This document shows, in pieces, positions 46,420 to 55,831 of a stretch of DNA of 64,000 nucleotides (within the stretch, counting starts at the first letter, position 1; each line of letters begins with the position of its first letter). The translations under genes were made by a program, and so were the position numbers. Origin of the DNA: Subtercola endophyticus (GTDB lineage: Bacteria > Actinomycetota > Actinomycetes > Actinomycetales > Microbacteriaceae). The notes under the pieces were generated by a model, which did no database searches, was not told the origin of the DNA, and was given only the letters and a program-made list of their open reading frames with translations. Location of the stretch: assembly GCF_021044565.1 (NCBI RefSeq), contig NZ_CP087997.1:2108001-2172000 (forward strand), given 5' to 3'.

Positions 46420-47367
46420 TCACGGGATGATCGTGGGGTTCGCCTCGCGGATCGCTGCGGATTCGGCTCGCAGGGCATCCACTACCGTTCGCACGGCGAG
46501 GCGCTCGGCGCGGTCGGGGCGCATCAGCGCATAGATGTGACGCTCGGCGCGCACTCCGGTGAGCGGTTTGAGCGAGATGCGTTGCGACATGGTGCTCGAG
46601 GTGAGGTAGGCGCCGCCCGCGGTGTAGCGGGGCAAGATGGCGATGCCGAGTCCCGCGGCCACGAGCGCCTCGGTGACGCGGGTGTCGGCGAAGCGCTGCA
46701 CGATGTTCACCGGAGCGCCGGCCGCAGCCGAGATGTCGTAGAGCGTCTGTTCGAACGGGTAGCCCCAGGGCACGCCGATCCACTGGTCGCCGACGAGATC
46801 GGTGGGGCTCACGCTCGGTTCGCCGGCAAGCGGATGCCCGGGCGGCAGTGCCACGTCGAGGGGCTCCGTCATCAGATGTACCACCTCGAGGCCACGGCCC
46901 TGCCAGAGCGCCGGCGGCCGGGAAGGGGCGTGCGCGATGACGATGTCGAAGTCGTTCGTGAGGTCGGGAAAATGCTCGGAGACGGGGTCGCGGTCGCTGG
47001 CGTGCAGGGTCAGCCCGGACTGGCGGGAGAGGCGGTGCAGCACGCCGGGGAGCAGCATCTGGCCGCCGGTGGGAAAGGTAGCGAGAGAGACCTCGCCGGT
47101 GGGGTCGTGGCGGAACTCGTCCCACAGAGCGTCGGCGCGCTCGATGGCGACGGCGATGTCGGCGGCGCTGCGGGCCAGGGCGCGGCCGGCGTCAGTAAGC
47201 ACAATGCCGCGGCCTGCCTTCTCGGTGAGCGGAAGCCCGGCCTCGCGCTCGAGCACGCGCAGCTGTTGCGACACGGCGGAGGGGGTGCGATGCGTCGCGC
47301 GCGCCACCTCAGTGATGCTGCCGCGCTCCGCGAGCTCACGCAGCAGCTCGAGTCGGCGCACGTCCAT
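46420..47367 (-). CDS. LysR-family transcriptional regulator
   Basis: A 315-residue regulator. The N-terminal winged helix reads RLELLRELAERGSITEVARATHRTPSAVSQQLRVLEREAG (about residues 4-43), followed by a hinge and an effector-binding domain (GEVSLATFPTGGQMLL, then ADTRVTEALVAAGLGIAILPRY). It starts at ATG 47367 and is preceded by a long repetitive spacer. It is co-oriented with the pyrimidine operon, 690 bp away. Target and effector are unknown. Confidence 0.9.
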   Translation of the reverse strand: MDVRRLELLRELAERGSITEVARATHRTPSAVSQQLRVLEREAGLPLTEKAGRGIVLTDAGRALARSAADIAVAIERADALWDEFRHDPTGEVSLATFPTGGQMLLPGVLHRLSRQSGLTLHASDRDPVSEHFPDLTNDFDIVIAHAPSRPPALWQGRGLEVVHLMTEPLDVALPPGHPLAGEPSVSPTDLVGDQWIGVPWGYPFEQTLYDISAAAGAPVNIVQRFADTRVTEALVAAGLGIAILPRYTAGGAYLTSSTMSQRISLKPLTGVRAERHIYALMRPDRAERLAVRTVVDALRAESAAIREANPTIIP

Positions 47368-47370
47368 GTA

Positions 47371-47470
47371 GCGACGCTACCGCGTCGCGGCGGCTTGCGC
47401 GGGCGACGCTACCGCGTCGCGGCGGTTCGTGCGGGCGACGCTGCCAAGTTGAGGCGGTTCTGCGTGCGGC
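47371..47470 (-). repeat. 32-nt direct repeats upstream of the LysR gene
   Basis: GCGACGCTACCGCGTCGCGG recurs at 47371 and 47403 and, diverged, at 47435; the period is exactly 32 bp. Each unit also holds the palindrome CGCGTCGCGG. The array starts 4 bp upstream of the lysR start codon, so it would overlap its leader or promoter. Confidence 0.75.
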
Positions 47471-47543
47471 GACAACGACGCTTTACGCATCCGATCCCAA
47501 CTCGCTCCACGCCCGAACCCACTCCGCGCCCCACCTGGCGCGT

Positions 47544-47609
47544 GAGAGCGAGTGTTTCGGACGAGAGCGACCGGCGCGGCGGCTCATCTCGTCCGAAACA
47601 CTCGCTCTC
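47544..47609 (-). terminator. Perfect 23-bp hairpin
   Basis: Perfect 23-nt arms (47544-47566 and 47587-47609), opening GAGAGCGAGTGTTTCGG, surround a 20-nt loop. It lies in the spacer between the aminotransferase and lysR genes. It is the longest perfect hairpin in the window. Confidence 0.6.
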
Positions 47610-47658
47610 GGCAACGACGGGCGAGCTGCCGCGTACGGGTGGCCAGCGAGAGATGCTG

Positions 47659-47702
47659 GTGCGGACGAGAGAAGCTGTAGCAACGGCTTCTCTCGTCCGC
47701 AC
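47659..47702 (-). terminator. Perfect 17-bp hairpin
   Basis: GTGCGGACGAGAGAAGC (47659-47675) pairs perfectly with 47686-47702 around a 10-nt loop. It shares GGACGAGAG words with the hairpin at 47544-47609. A further partial copy, ACTTCTCTCAC, follows. Confidence 0.6.
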
Positions 47703-47714
47703 GAACTTCTCTCA

Positions 47715-48056
47715 CGGGGTGGGGCGGGTCGGCGGGTGGGTCAGGGCGGGCGCGGGCCGGCGGCGAAGCGGCGGCCCGGGGTCAGGCGTGGGCGGGGTGG
47801 CGGCGAAGCGGCGGCCGGGTCAGGGCAGGCGCGGGTCGGCGGCGAAGTGGCGGGCAGGTCAGGCGGACGCGGGGTGGGGGCGGATCAGCGGGCAGGTCAG
47901 GCGGGGGCGGGGCAGGGGCGGATCAGCGGGCGGGTCAGGGCGGGCGCGGGTCGGGGGCGAAGCGGGGGCCCGGGGTCAGACGGGCGCGGGTCGCCGGCGA
48001 AGCGGGGGCCCGGGGTCAGACGGGCGCGGGTCGACGGCGACGCGGGGGCCCCGGGG
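47715..48056 (-). repeat. GC-rich degenerate tandem repeats
   Basis: About 340 bp of reiterated GCGGGTCGGCGGCGAAGCGG and GGGCCCGGGGTCAG words with variable unit length near 40-55 nt, reaching the aminotransferase stop codon. The sense (minus) RNA would be C-rich. Open frames in both strands here are compositional artefacts. No gene is supported. Confidence 0.8.
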
Positions 48057-49391
48057 TCAGGCGGGGGTGGACAGAGCGGCGAGGGCCTCGTCGACGATGG
48101 CGAGGGCCTGGGCGCACTCGGCGTCGGTGACGACACAGGGGGGCACGATGTGCAGGCGGTTGTCGGCGAAGAACGGCAGGAGGCCGCGCGCGAGGAGGGC
48201 CGACTTCAGCTCGCCGATGACTGCTGCCGACACCGGCTCGCGGGTCGTCGCGTCGGCGACGAGGTCGAGCGCCCAGAACACTCCGAGGCCGCGCACCTCG
48301 CCGATGATCTCGTACTTCGAGGCGAGCTCGCGAAGGCCCGGGCCGAGCACGTCGCATCCGATGCGCGCGGCGTTGTCAACGATGCCCTCGTTCGCCATGG
48401 CGTCGAGTGCCCCGATGATCGACGCCATGGCGAGCGGATGCCCGGAATAGGTCAAGCCGCCCGGGAACACCTGCTCGTCGAACTGTTCGGCGATGAAGGG
48501 CGGAATGATGACCCCGCCGACCGGCACGAAGCCGGAGTTGACACCCTTGGCGAACGTGATGAGGTCGGGAACGACCGGCTCGTCGACGAGCCCCAGCGAC
48601 TGGAAGGCGAACCAGCCGCCGGTGCGCCCGAACCCGCTCATCACCTCGTCGAAGATGAGCAGAATGCCGTATTTGTCAGCCAAGGCGCGAACACCGGCGA
48701 GGTAGCCCGGCGGCGGTACGAGCACGCCCGCCGTGCCGGGAATCGTCTCGATGAGAATCGCCGCGATCGACGATGAGCCCTCGGACTGGATGACGCGCTC
48801 GAGGTGGTGCAGCGCGCGCTGCGACTCCTGCTCGGGCGAGGTCGACCAGAACTCCGAACGGTAGGCGAAAGGCCCGAAGAAGTGCACGTGGCCGCGCGCG
48901 TACTCGTTCGGCACCCGCCGCCAGTCGCCGGTTGCGACCACGGCAGCCCCGGTGTTGCCGTGGTACGAGCGGTACATCGACAGCACCTTGTCGCGCCCGG
49001 TGTGCAAGCGCGCCAGCCGGATGGCGTTCTCGTTGGCATCGGCGCCGCCGTTGGTGAAGAAGACCTTGCTGAACTCGTCGCCGGCTCGCTCGAGAATGCG
49101 CTGCGCCGCCTGCCCTCTGGCGAGGTTCGCATGCGCGGGGGCGACCGTGGTGAGGATGTCGGCCTGCTGCTGGATCGCCGCGACGACCGCAGGGTGCTGA
49201 TGGCCGATGTTCACGTTGACGAGCTGGCTCGAGAAGTCGAGGTAGGTGTTGCCGTCGAAATCCCAGACGGTGCTGCCGAGACCGCCCGCGATGACCATGG
49301 GCTTCAGCGCGGCTTGAGCCGACCAGGAGTGGAAGACGTGCGCGCGGTCGAGTTCGAGGGCGAGTCGGCCGTCGTCGGGTGAGAGGTTCAC
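48057..49391 (-). CDS. Class III aminotransferase, probable beta-alanine-pyruvate type
   Basis: A 444-residue PLP enzyme. The substrate-side segment FSSQLVNVNIGHQHP, FFTNGGADANENAIRLAR, catalytic-site Asp248 in LLIFDEVMSGFGRTG and the PLP lysine Lys282 in LITFAKGVNSG are all visible. It closes the operon that makes beta-alanine from dihydropyrimidines, so beta-alanine or 3-aminoisobutyrate to the semialdehyde is the inferred reaction; other omega-amino acids are possible. GTG 49391 is the start. It lies 87 bp after the binding-protein gene. Confidence 0.88.
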   Translation of the reverse strand: MNLSPDDGRLALELDRAHVFHSWSAQAALKPMVIAGGLGSTVWDFDGNTYLDFSSQLVNVNIGHQHPAVVAAIQQQADILTTVAPAHANLARGQAAQRILERAGDEFSKVFFTNGGADANENAIRLARLHTGRDKVLSMYRSYHGNTGAAVVATGDWRRVPNEYARGHVHFFGPFAYRSEFWSTSPEQESQRALHHLERVIQSEGSSSIAAILIETIPGTAGVLVPPPGYLAGVRALADKYGILLIFDEVMSGFGRTGGWFAFQSLGLVDEPVVPDLITFAKGVNSGFVPVGGVIIPPFIAEQFDEQVFPGGLTYSGHPLAMASIIGALDAMANEGIVDNAARIGCDVLGPGLRELASKYEIIGEVRGLGVFWALDLVADATTREPVSAAVIGELKSALLARGLLPFFADNRLHIVPPCVVTDAECAQALAIVDEALAALSTPA

Positions 49392-49478
49392 GGTGGTGCT
49401 TTCTTTCGATGGTGGTGAGTTCGGGCATCCGCTGCCCTGCAGCGAGTGGATGCCCGAACCCGGGTGGTGACGGTGAAC

Positions 49479-50633
49479 TTACTTGCCGCCCTCGGTGAGG
49501 GTGACCGTGATGGGCTTGAACGAGGTGCCGGTGACGTCGACGCCCTCGGACTTCAGCGCGTCGAGCGCCTTATTCACATAGGTGTTGTCGTACGCGTCGG
49601 CATCGGGTTCTTTGGTGATGACGGTGCTTCCTTCGAGGTTCTTGGCGTTCATGGCGACGTTCACAGTCTGCGCCCACGAGTCGGCGTTGACCACACCGAT
49701 TCCGTCAGGGGAGGGCCAGATGAGCTTGTTGATCTCGTTGGTCATCCAGAGCTGGTGGCTCGCGCCGAGCTGAGACCCCGCCGCCACGACGATGTCGGAC
49801 GCCTTCTGGGGGTTGTCGCGGGCGTAGACCCAGCCTTTCAGGCCCGCGGTGAGGAACTTGACCGTCGTGTCTTGGTACGCCGGGTCGCTTTTCAGCTTCT
49901 CGGTGTTGGCCCAGATGGCGTCTTGCAGCATCGCGGTGCCCTCGGTATTCCAGTCGATGACGTTGAGGTCGCTCGGCTGGTAGAGCTTGCCCGTGGCCGG
50001 GTTCACCGTTTCGAGAATCTGCGCATACTCGTTGTAGGTCTCGGCCTGCGCCGCGTCGATCGACCCGTCGAGCAGGCCCGACTCGTCGAACGCCTGCTGC
50101 ACGAGCTGCACGTCGGTCGCAGGGTCGAGCCCGGCCTTGGTGATGCCGGCGAACATCTCGAACTCGTTGCCGTAGCCCCAGTTGCCGACGATCTTGCCCT
50201 TGAGATCGGCCGCGGTCTTGATGTTCTTGTCGGCCATCGAGACCTGCAGGGTGCCCGAGCGCTGGAAGATCTGGCCCACATCGGTGATGCCGGCGCCCTG
50301 CTCGCGCGAAGCCAGCGCCTTCGGCACCCACGCGACGGCGTAGTCGACCGCGCCATCGGCGAGTTGGGTCTGCGGCACGATGTCGGTGCCGCCTTCGACG
50401 ATGGTCACGTCGAGACCTTCGTCTTTGAAATAACCCTGGTCGAGAGCCGCGTAATACCCGGCGAACTGCGCCTGGGTGAACCACTGCAACTGGAGCTTGA
50501 CCGGGGTGAGGGCGCCACCGCTGCTGCTTGCGGCCGGGGTGGAACTGCTCGAACTCGAGCAGCCCGAGAGAATCAGGGCTGCCGAGGCGGCGATGGCCGC
50601 CACGCCGAGGGTGATGCGTTTGCTGTGTTTCAT
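49479..50633 (-). CDS. ABC transporter substrate-binding lipoprotein (NMT1/THI5-like)
   Basis: A 384-residue lipoprotein: signal peptide MKHSKRITLGVAAIAASAALILSGC, lipobox LSG-C, a Ser-rich linker and an NMT1/ThiY-type domain (LQLQWFTQAQFAGYYAALDQGYF, split; DEGLDVTIVEGGTDI). Known relatives bind pyrimidine precursors, so uptake of uracil, thymine or dihydropyrimidines is inferred. ATG 50633 follows AAGGAGGAGAA, a very strong ribosome site; the longer frame start at 50693 is not used. Confidence 0.9.
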   Translation of the reverse strand: MKHSKRITLGVAAIAASAALILSGCSSSSSSTPAASSSGGALTPVKLQLQWFTQAQFAGYYAALDQGYFKDEGLDVTIVEGGTDIVPQTQLADGAVDYAVAWVPKALASREQGAGITDVGQIFQRSGTLQVSMADKNIKTAADLKGKIVGNWGYGNEFEMFAGITKAGLDPATDVQLVQQAFDESGLLDGSIDAAQAETYNEYAQILETVNPATGKLYQPSDLNVIDWNTEGTAMLQDAIWANTEKLKSDPAYQDTTVKFLTAGLKGWVYARDNPQKASDIVVAAGSQLGASHQLWMTNEINKLIWPSPDGIGVVNADSWAQTVNVAMNAKNLEGSTVITKEPDADAYDNTYVNKALDALKSEGVDVTGTSFKPITVTLTEGGK

Positions 50634-50745
50634 TTCTCCTCCTTCAGTGATGATGCTGGGTGTGGGGGTGATCCTTTTGGTGCGATGGAACATCTGTGGA
50701 GAACCGCGAGTGAGCGGTTGCTGTGCAAACGGGGCCGGCGAGCGC

Positions 50746-51618
50746 TCAGCCGCCCGACGATCGCCGCCGGGTGACGAGCCATTCGAGCAGCAACGTGGCC
50801 CCGTAGAACACGAGCCCGAGCACGATCGCGCCGAACACGTACGCCCACGCCCTCGGGTACGCGCTGTTCGCCGCCGCCGAGGTGATGCGCGAACCGAGCC
50901 CGTTCTGCAGGCCGCCGAAGTACTCGGCCACGATCGCCGAGATCACCCCGAGCGGTGCCGCGATGCGAAGCCCGGTGAAGATGAACGGAATCGCGCCGGG
51001 CAGCGTGACGGTTCGCGTCATCTGCCAATTCGACGCCGCATAGGCGCGCATGAGATCGCGGTGCACGGGCCGCACCTGCCGAAGTCCGCGCAGGGTGTTG
51101 ATGAAGATGGGTGCGAACACGACGATCAGCACCACGATGCGCCGCGGAGTGTCGGAGGTCGACCCGAACATGGTGTTCAGAATCGGCGCGAGGGCGACGA
51201 TGGGAACGACGGCGACGGCCGCGACCAGAGGCACGATCATCCGGTCGAAAATGGTCAGCCGCGAGGCCAGCAGAGCGAGAACGATGGCGAGCACGGCGCC
51301 GACGACGACACCGATCAGCGCATTGAGGCCCGTGGCGAGCAGCGACGACCACAACAGCGGAAAGACGAGCACGATCTGGCCCGCGATGTCGGTCGGTGCC
51401 GGCAGCAGGTAGGGCTTGAGGTCGAAGACGATGACCGCGAGCTGCCAGAGCAGCAGAAAGGCCAGGCCCAGGATGATCGGCGGCAGTATCGAGCGCGCGA
51501 TCCACGCACCGCTGCCCGGCCCGGTCGCGGGCCGTCGAGTGCTGGCGAGGGGCACCGACTCCCCCGGCAGCGCGAACAGCGCAGGGGACGTCGGTTCGAC
51601 GAGGGTTTCGTCGCTCAT
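50746..51618 (-). CDS. ABC transporter permease (second)
   Basis: A 290-residue membrane protein with about six membrane segments. The coupling loop reads LMRAYAASNWQMTRTVTLPGAIPFIFTGLRIA near residue 200. A hydrophilic N-terminus of about 40 residues precedes the first segment. ATG 51618 overlaps the ATPase stop by 4 bp. Together with the permease at 52424 it would form a heterodimeric channel. Confidence 0.9.
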   Translation of the reverse strand: MSDETLVEPTSPALFALPGESVPLASTRRPATGPGSGAWIARSILPPIILGLAFLLLWQLAVIVFDLKPYLLPAPTDIAGQIVLVFPLLWSSLLATGLNALIGVVVGAVLAIVLALLASRLTIFDRMIVPLVAAVAVVPIVALAPILNTMFGSTSDTPRRIVVLIVVFAPIFINTLRGLRQVRPVHRDLMRAYAASNWQMTRTVTLPGAIPFIFTGLRIAAPLGVISAIVAEYFGGLQNGLGSRITSAAANSAYPRAWAYVFGAIVLGLVFYGATLLLEWLVTRRRSSGG

Positions 51619-52427
51619 CGCAGGTCAGCCCCGGCGGGAACGGCGGGCGACCCGTGCAGCGCCTCGCGCACGGCGGTGACGGCCGTGAAGAAGCCCGGGT
51701 TCTCCCGCAGCGCCTCCGTTCGCGACGTTCCCGGGCCCAGCGGAACATCCACGATACCGACGATGCGCCCGGGCCGCGGTGACATGACGACGACACGGTC
51801 GCTCAAGAAGACCGCCTCGGGAATCGAGTGCGTGACGAACACTACTGCGGCGCCCGTCTCGGCGCAGATGCGCACCAGCTCCTGCTGCATCCGTTCGCGG
51901 GTCATCTCGTCGAGGGCGCCGAACGGTTCGTCCATCAGCAGCAACTTCGGGCGCTCGGCCAGCGAGCGGGCGATGGCGACCCGCTGCTGCATTCCGCCCG
52001 AGAGCTGATCGGGAAACCGGCTGCGAAAGTCGGTGAGCCCCACGAGCTCGATGAGCTCTTCGGCGCGAGCCGTTCGTTCGGCCTTGCCGACGCCGTGCAG
52101 CTCGAGCGGCAGCTCGATGTTCGCCTGAACCGAGCGCCAGGGCAGCAACCCCGCACTCTGGAACGCGATGCCGTACTCCTGGTCGATGCGCGCCTGCCGG
52201 GCCGACTTGCCGAACACGAGAACCTCGCCGCTCGAGGCTTCGTCGAGGTCGGCGATCAACCGCAGCAGGGTGCTCTTGCCGCAGCCCGATGGCCCGATGA
52301 GCGAGACGAACTCCCCCGGCGCGACCGTCAGATCGATGTTCTCGAGAGCGCGCACCTCGGCACCCTTCGCGACGGCGAAGACCTTGCCGGCGTTGGTGAT
52401 CGTGATGGCGGCGTTCGTTTCGGTCAC
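51615..52427 (-). CDS. ABC transporter ATP-binding protein
   Basis: A 270-residue ATPase. Walker A is GPSGCGKST, the signature LSGGMQQRVAIARSL, Walker B LLLMDEPFGALDEMTRERM and the switch His in FVTHSIPEAVFLS. GTG 52427 follows AGGAGATCTCGTC and overlaps the upstream permease stop by 4 bp (GTGA). It belongs to the same Ssu/Tau/ThiZ type as the importer at 19619 but is clearly a separate copy. Confidence 0.93.
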   Translation of the reverse strand: MTETNAAITITNAGKVFAVAKGAEVRALENIDLTVAPGEFVSLIGPSGCGKSTLLRLIADLDEASSGEVLVFGKSARQARIDQEYGIAFQSAGLLPWRSVQANIELPLELHGVGKAERTARAEELIELVGLTDFRSRFPDQLSGGMQQRVAIARSLAERPKLLLMDEPFGALDEMTRERMQQELVRICAETGAAVVFVTHSIPEAVFLSDRVVVMSPRPGRIVGIVDVPLGPGTSRTEALRENPGFFTAVTAVREALHGSPAVPAGADLR

Positions 52428-53305
52428 GACGAGATCTCCTGTCGATTGAAGCGTTTGAGGCCGAGCCCGAGCAGGGCCACGAGACCGGCGGCGACGAGGC
52501 CGAGAACAACCGCCCCGGCGATGGGCGCGTATGCCTTCGCTGGATCTGACGTGCCCGACTGCGCGAACTCCACGATCATGCGGCCGATACCGCCCTTGTA
52601 ACCGGTGGAGACCTCGGCGACGACGGTTCCGACGATGGCACTCGCGGCTCCGAGGCGCAGCGCGGGCAGCAGGTACGGCACACTCGCCGGCAGCCGCAAC
52701 CGCAGGAGCGTCTTGAACCAGCCGGCGTCGTACGAGCGCATCAGCTCGAGATGGATGGTGTCGGGCGACTGCAATCCCCGCAATGCACCGACGGCCACCG
52801 GGAAGAAGGCCAGGTAGGCGGCGATGACGGCCACGGACATCCACCTATCCCAGGAGAAGGCACCGATCTGGATCTTGCCACCCCAGGCCACGATGAGCGG
52901 CGCCAGCGCGATGAGGGGAACCGTCTGACTGAGAATGAGCCACGGCAGCACCGCACGTTCGGCGACGCGCAAGCGCTGCATGAGAATCGCGAGCAGCAGA
53001 CCGACGACCGAGCCGATGGCCCAGCCCACGGCGGCGACCCCGAGGCTGTTGAGCGCAGCCCCGATCACCGCAAGCCAGACCGGAGGTGAGCCGGCCGACG
53101 AGTTGACGGGCTCGGCGGCGCGCTGAACCATGGCCCACAGGTGCGGCATCGAGCGATCGTCGGTCTTCGGCAGGATGCCCTGGCCGAAGAGTTCGAAGCC
53201 GGTCGATGGCCCGAGCGCCTTATAGCCCTCCCACAGAGCAAGCAGGATGATGACACCGATCAGCCCCCACAGCACTGCGTAAAAACGCCCCCCGGCCCGG
53301 ATCAT
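52424..53305 (-). CDS. ABC transporter permease (first)
   Basis: A 293-residue membrane protein with about six membrane segments. The coupling loop is LELMRSYDAGWFKTLLRLRLPASVPYLLPALRLGAA (about 195-230). It starts at ATG 53305, 13 bp after the LLM gene, and overlaps the ATPase gene. An extracytoplasmic stretch at about 40-65 (PKTDDRSMPHLWAMVQRAAEP) is longer than in the second permease. Confidence 0.9.
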   Translation of the reverse strand: MIRAGGRFYAVLWGLIGVIILLALWEGYKALGPSTGFELFGQGILPKTDDRSMPHLWAMVQRAAEPVNSSAGSPPVWLAVIGAALNSLGVAAVGWAIGSVVGLLLAILMQRLRVAERAVLPWLILSQTVPLIALAPLIVAWGGKIQIGAFSWDRWMSVAVIAAYLAFFPVAVGALRGLQSPDTIHLELMRSYDAGWFKTLLRLRLPASVPYLLPALRLGAASAIVGTVVAEVSTGYKGGIGRMIVEFAQSGTSDPAKAYAPIAGAVVLGLVAAGLVALLGLGLKRFNRQEISS

Positions 53306-53318
53306 GCGCTCGTGAGCC

Positions 53319-54335
53319 TCACGACGTCGCCGTGATGTGGTCGCGAAGCGCGGGAATCACCGTCTCGCCGTAGACCCGCAGCGTCTCTTCTTTGTTGTCG
53401 TGCTGCAGGTAACCGGCGAACTGGTCGACACCCAGCTCTTTGAGTGCTTTGAGCTTCTCGATGTGATTCTCGGCAGGCCCGAGCAGGCAGAATCGGTCGA
53501 CGATCTCGTCGGGCACGAACTCGGCGTGCGTGTTGCCCGCCTGCCCGTGCTGGTTGTAGTCGTAGCCCTCGCGCCCGGCGATGTAATCGGTGAGCGCCTT
53601 GGGCACCGAGGAGTTCGACCCGTGTTTGGCGACGATGTCGGCTACGTGGTTGCCCACCATTCCGCCGAACCAGCGGCACTGGTCGCGCATGTGCTGCCAG
53701 TCGTCGCCGATGTACATGGGCGCTGCCACGCAGAACTTGATCGACATCGGGTCGCGACCGGCCTTCTCGGCCGAATCGCGTACGGTTCTGATCATCCACT
53801 CGGCGATATCGAGGTCGGCGAGCTGCAAGATGTAGCCGTCACCCACTTCGCCCGTCAGCTTGAGGGCGAGCGGGCCGTAAGCGGCGACCCAGACGTCGAG
53901 CGTCGAGCCGTGGCTCCACGGAAACTGCACGGTGGCGCCGTTGTATTCGACCGAACGAGAGTTGGCGAGCTCGCGGATGACGTGAATCGACTCGCGCAGC
54001 GTCTTCAGCGTGGTGGGGGCGCCGTTGGTGGCACGCACCGCCGAGTCGCCCCGGCCGATGCCGCAGATGGTGCGGTTGCCGTACATCTCATTGAGGGTGG
54101 CGAAAATGGATGCCGTGACCGTCCAGTCGCGGGTCGCCGGGTTCGTCACCATGGGGCCGACGATGACGCGGTTGGTCTCGTCGAGAATCTTGCTGTAGAT
54201 GACGTAGGGCTCTTCCCAGAGCAAGTGGGAGTCGAACGTCCAGATGTACTCGAAGCCGTGCTGCTCGGCGAGCTTGCTGAGCGCGATCGTGCGCGCCGCC
54301 GGTGGATGGGTCTGCAGTACTGCTCCGAATTGCAT
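53319..54335 (-). CDS. LLM-class, F420-type flavin oxidoreductase in the pyrimidine operon
   Basis: A 338-residue luciferase-like TIM-barrel oxidoreductase related to methylene-H4MPT reductase. It opens MQFGAVLQTHPPAARTI, with EYIWTFDSHLLWEEPY, NEMYGNRTICGIGRGDSAVR and LDVWVAAYGPLALKLTGEVGDGYI split across the barrel. Members bind coenzyme F420 or FMN. It lies 33 bp after dihydropyrimidinase and 13 bp before the transporter, so it belongs to pyrimidine use. No dihydropyrimidine dehydrogenase is present. F420 genes lie 5-9 kb away, so F420-dependent ring reduction or oxidation is a reasonable inference. Confidence 0.88.
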   Translation of the reverse strand: MQFGAVLQTHPPAARTIALSKLAEQHGFEYIWTFDSHLLWEEPYVIYSKILDETNRVIVGPMVTNPATRDWTVTASIFATLNEMYGNRTICGIGRGDSAVRATNGAPTTLKTLRESIHVIRELANSRSVEYNGATVQFPWSHGSTLDVWVAAYGPLALKLTGEVGDGYILQLADLDIAEWMIRTVRDSAEKAGRDPMSIKFCVAAPMYIGDDWQHMRDQCRWFGGMVGNHVADIVAKHGSNSSVPKALTDYIAGREGYDYNQHGQAGNTHAEFVPDEIVDRFCLLGPAENHIEKLKALKELGVDQFAGYLQHDNKEETLRVYGETVIPALRDHITATS

Positions 54336-54368
54336 CTGTGGTGCTTTCGTTAGAAGGAATGAAGAGAA

Positions 54369-55808
54369 TCAAATGAGGTATTGAGACAGGCCGCGCTTGA
54401 AGTACTTGCCGTCGCCCTTGGTGCCGAGGTACTGGTTGTCGTCGACGATGACCTTGCCCCGCGAGATGACCGTATCGACGTGACCGTCGATTTCGAAACC
54501 CTCCCACGCCGCGTAGTCCATGTTCATGTGGTTCTTCTTGCCCTCGCCCATGCCGATGGAGGTGTGCCCGTTCGGGTCGTAGATCACCACATCGCCGTCG
54601 GCTCCCGGCTGAATGACGCCCTTCTTGCCGTACATGCCGAACATGCGAGCGGGGGTGGTCGAGGTGAGTTCGACCCAGCGCGGCAGCGAGATCTCGCCCA
54701 TGACGACACCTTGGTAGATCAGGTCCATGCGGTGTTCGACCGAGCCGATGCCGTTGGGAATCTTCGAGAAGTCCCCGATTCCCATGTCTTTCTGGCCCTT
54801 CATGCAGAACGGACAGTGGTCGGTGGAGATAACCTGCAAGTCGTTCGTGCGCAGGCCCTGCCACATGTGGTGCTGGTGCCCCTCGGCCCGCGAGCGCAGC
54901 GGAGTCGAGCACACCCACTTGGCGCCTTCGAAGTCGCCCCACTCGGCACTGGATGCCCCGAGCTGTTCTTCGAGCGAGAGGTACAGGTACTGCGGGCAGG
55001 TCTCGGCGAACACGTTCTGGCCATTGTCGCGCGCCAGGGCGATCTGCTCGACCGCCTGCTTCGCACTCACGTGCACGATGTACAGCGGCGCCCCGGTGAG
55101 GTTCGCGAGCATGATCGCGCGGTGTGTCGCCTCTTCTTCGGTCTGCCACGGGCGCGTCGTTCCGTGGAAGTACGGGCTCGTGTCGCCACGGGCGATGGCC
55201 TGCTGCACGAGTACGTCGATGACGCTGCCGTTCTCGGCGTGCATCATCATGAGGCTGCCGTTCTCGCTGGCACGCTGCATGGCCTTCACGATCTGGCCGT
55301 CGTCGCTCAAGAACACGCCCTTGTAGGCCATGAAGAGCTTGAAGCTCGAGACGCCCTCGTTCAACAGTTCATCCATGGCGCTGAGCGAGCTGTCTTGCAC
55401 GTCGGAGAGAATCTGGTGAAAGCCGTAGTCGACGGCACAGTTGCCCGCCGCCTTCTCGTGCCAGAGGTTGTACTGGTCGAGAACGTTCTCGCCGGCGTAC
55501 TGCACCACGAAATCGACGATGCTCGTCGTGCCGCCCCAGGCCGCCGCGCGGGTGCCCGTTTCGAAGGTGTCGCTCGCGAAGGTGCCGCCGAACGGCATCT
55601 CCATGTGCGTGTGGGCGTCGATGCCACCGGGGATCACGTATTTTCCGCGGGCATCGATGACCTGGTCGACGTTTCGGGCCACGTCGAACCCGAGCAGGCT
55701 CGAGCCCGGCGCCAGAACGGCGGCGATCGTCTCACCGTCGATCAGAACATCCGCTTCGGCCGTACCGGTCGCGTTGACGACCGTTCCGTTGGTGATGAGG
55801 GTCTTCAT
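54369..55808 (-). CDS. hydA: Dihydropyrimidinase
   Basis: A 479-residue cyclic amidohydrolase opening dihydrouracil or dihydrothymine (and hydantoins). Metal ligands: His66 and His68 (DAHTHMEMPFGGT), the carbamylated Lys157 (SSFKLFMAYKG), then HAENG, VHVSAKQAVEQI and the Asp of STDHCPF. GTWVCSTPLR-type substrate loop reads KWVCSTPLRSRAEG. ATG 55808 follows GAAGGAGCACTC. It lies second in the operon, 88 bp after the ureidopropionase gene. Confidence 0.95.
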   Translation of the reverse strand: MKTLITNGTVVNATGTAEADVLIDGETIAAVLAPGSSLLGFDVARNVDQVIDARGKYVIPGGIDAHTHMEMPFGGTFASDTFETGTRAAAWGGTTSIVDFVVQYAGENVLDQYNLWHEKAAGNCAVDYGFHQILSDVQDSSLSAMDELLNEGVSSFKLFMAYKGVFLSDDGQIVKAMQRASENGSLMMMHAENGSVIDVLVQQAIARGDTSPYFHGTTRPWQTEEEATHRAIMLANLTGAPLYIVHVSAKQAVEQIALARDNGQNVFAETCPQYLYLSLEEQLGASSAEWGDFEGAKWVCSTPLRSRAEGHQHHMWQGLRTNDLQVISTDHCPFCMKGQKDMGIGDFSKIPNGIGSVEHRMDLIYQGVVMGEISLPRWVELTSTTPARMFGMYGKKGVIQPGADGDVVIYDPNGHTSIGMGEGKKNHMNMDYAAWEGFEIDGHVDTVISRGKVIVDDNQYLGTKGDGKYFKRGLSQYLI

Positions 55809-55831
55809 GAGTGCTCCTTCGCGCTGATTCG

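Noticed and set aside
47736-48776. Gly/Arg-rich open frames across the 47.7-48.1 kb repeats
   Set aside because: They follow the repeat composition and run antisense into the aminotransferase gene; no motif or start signal supports them.
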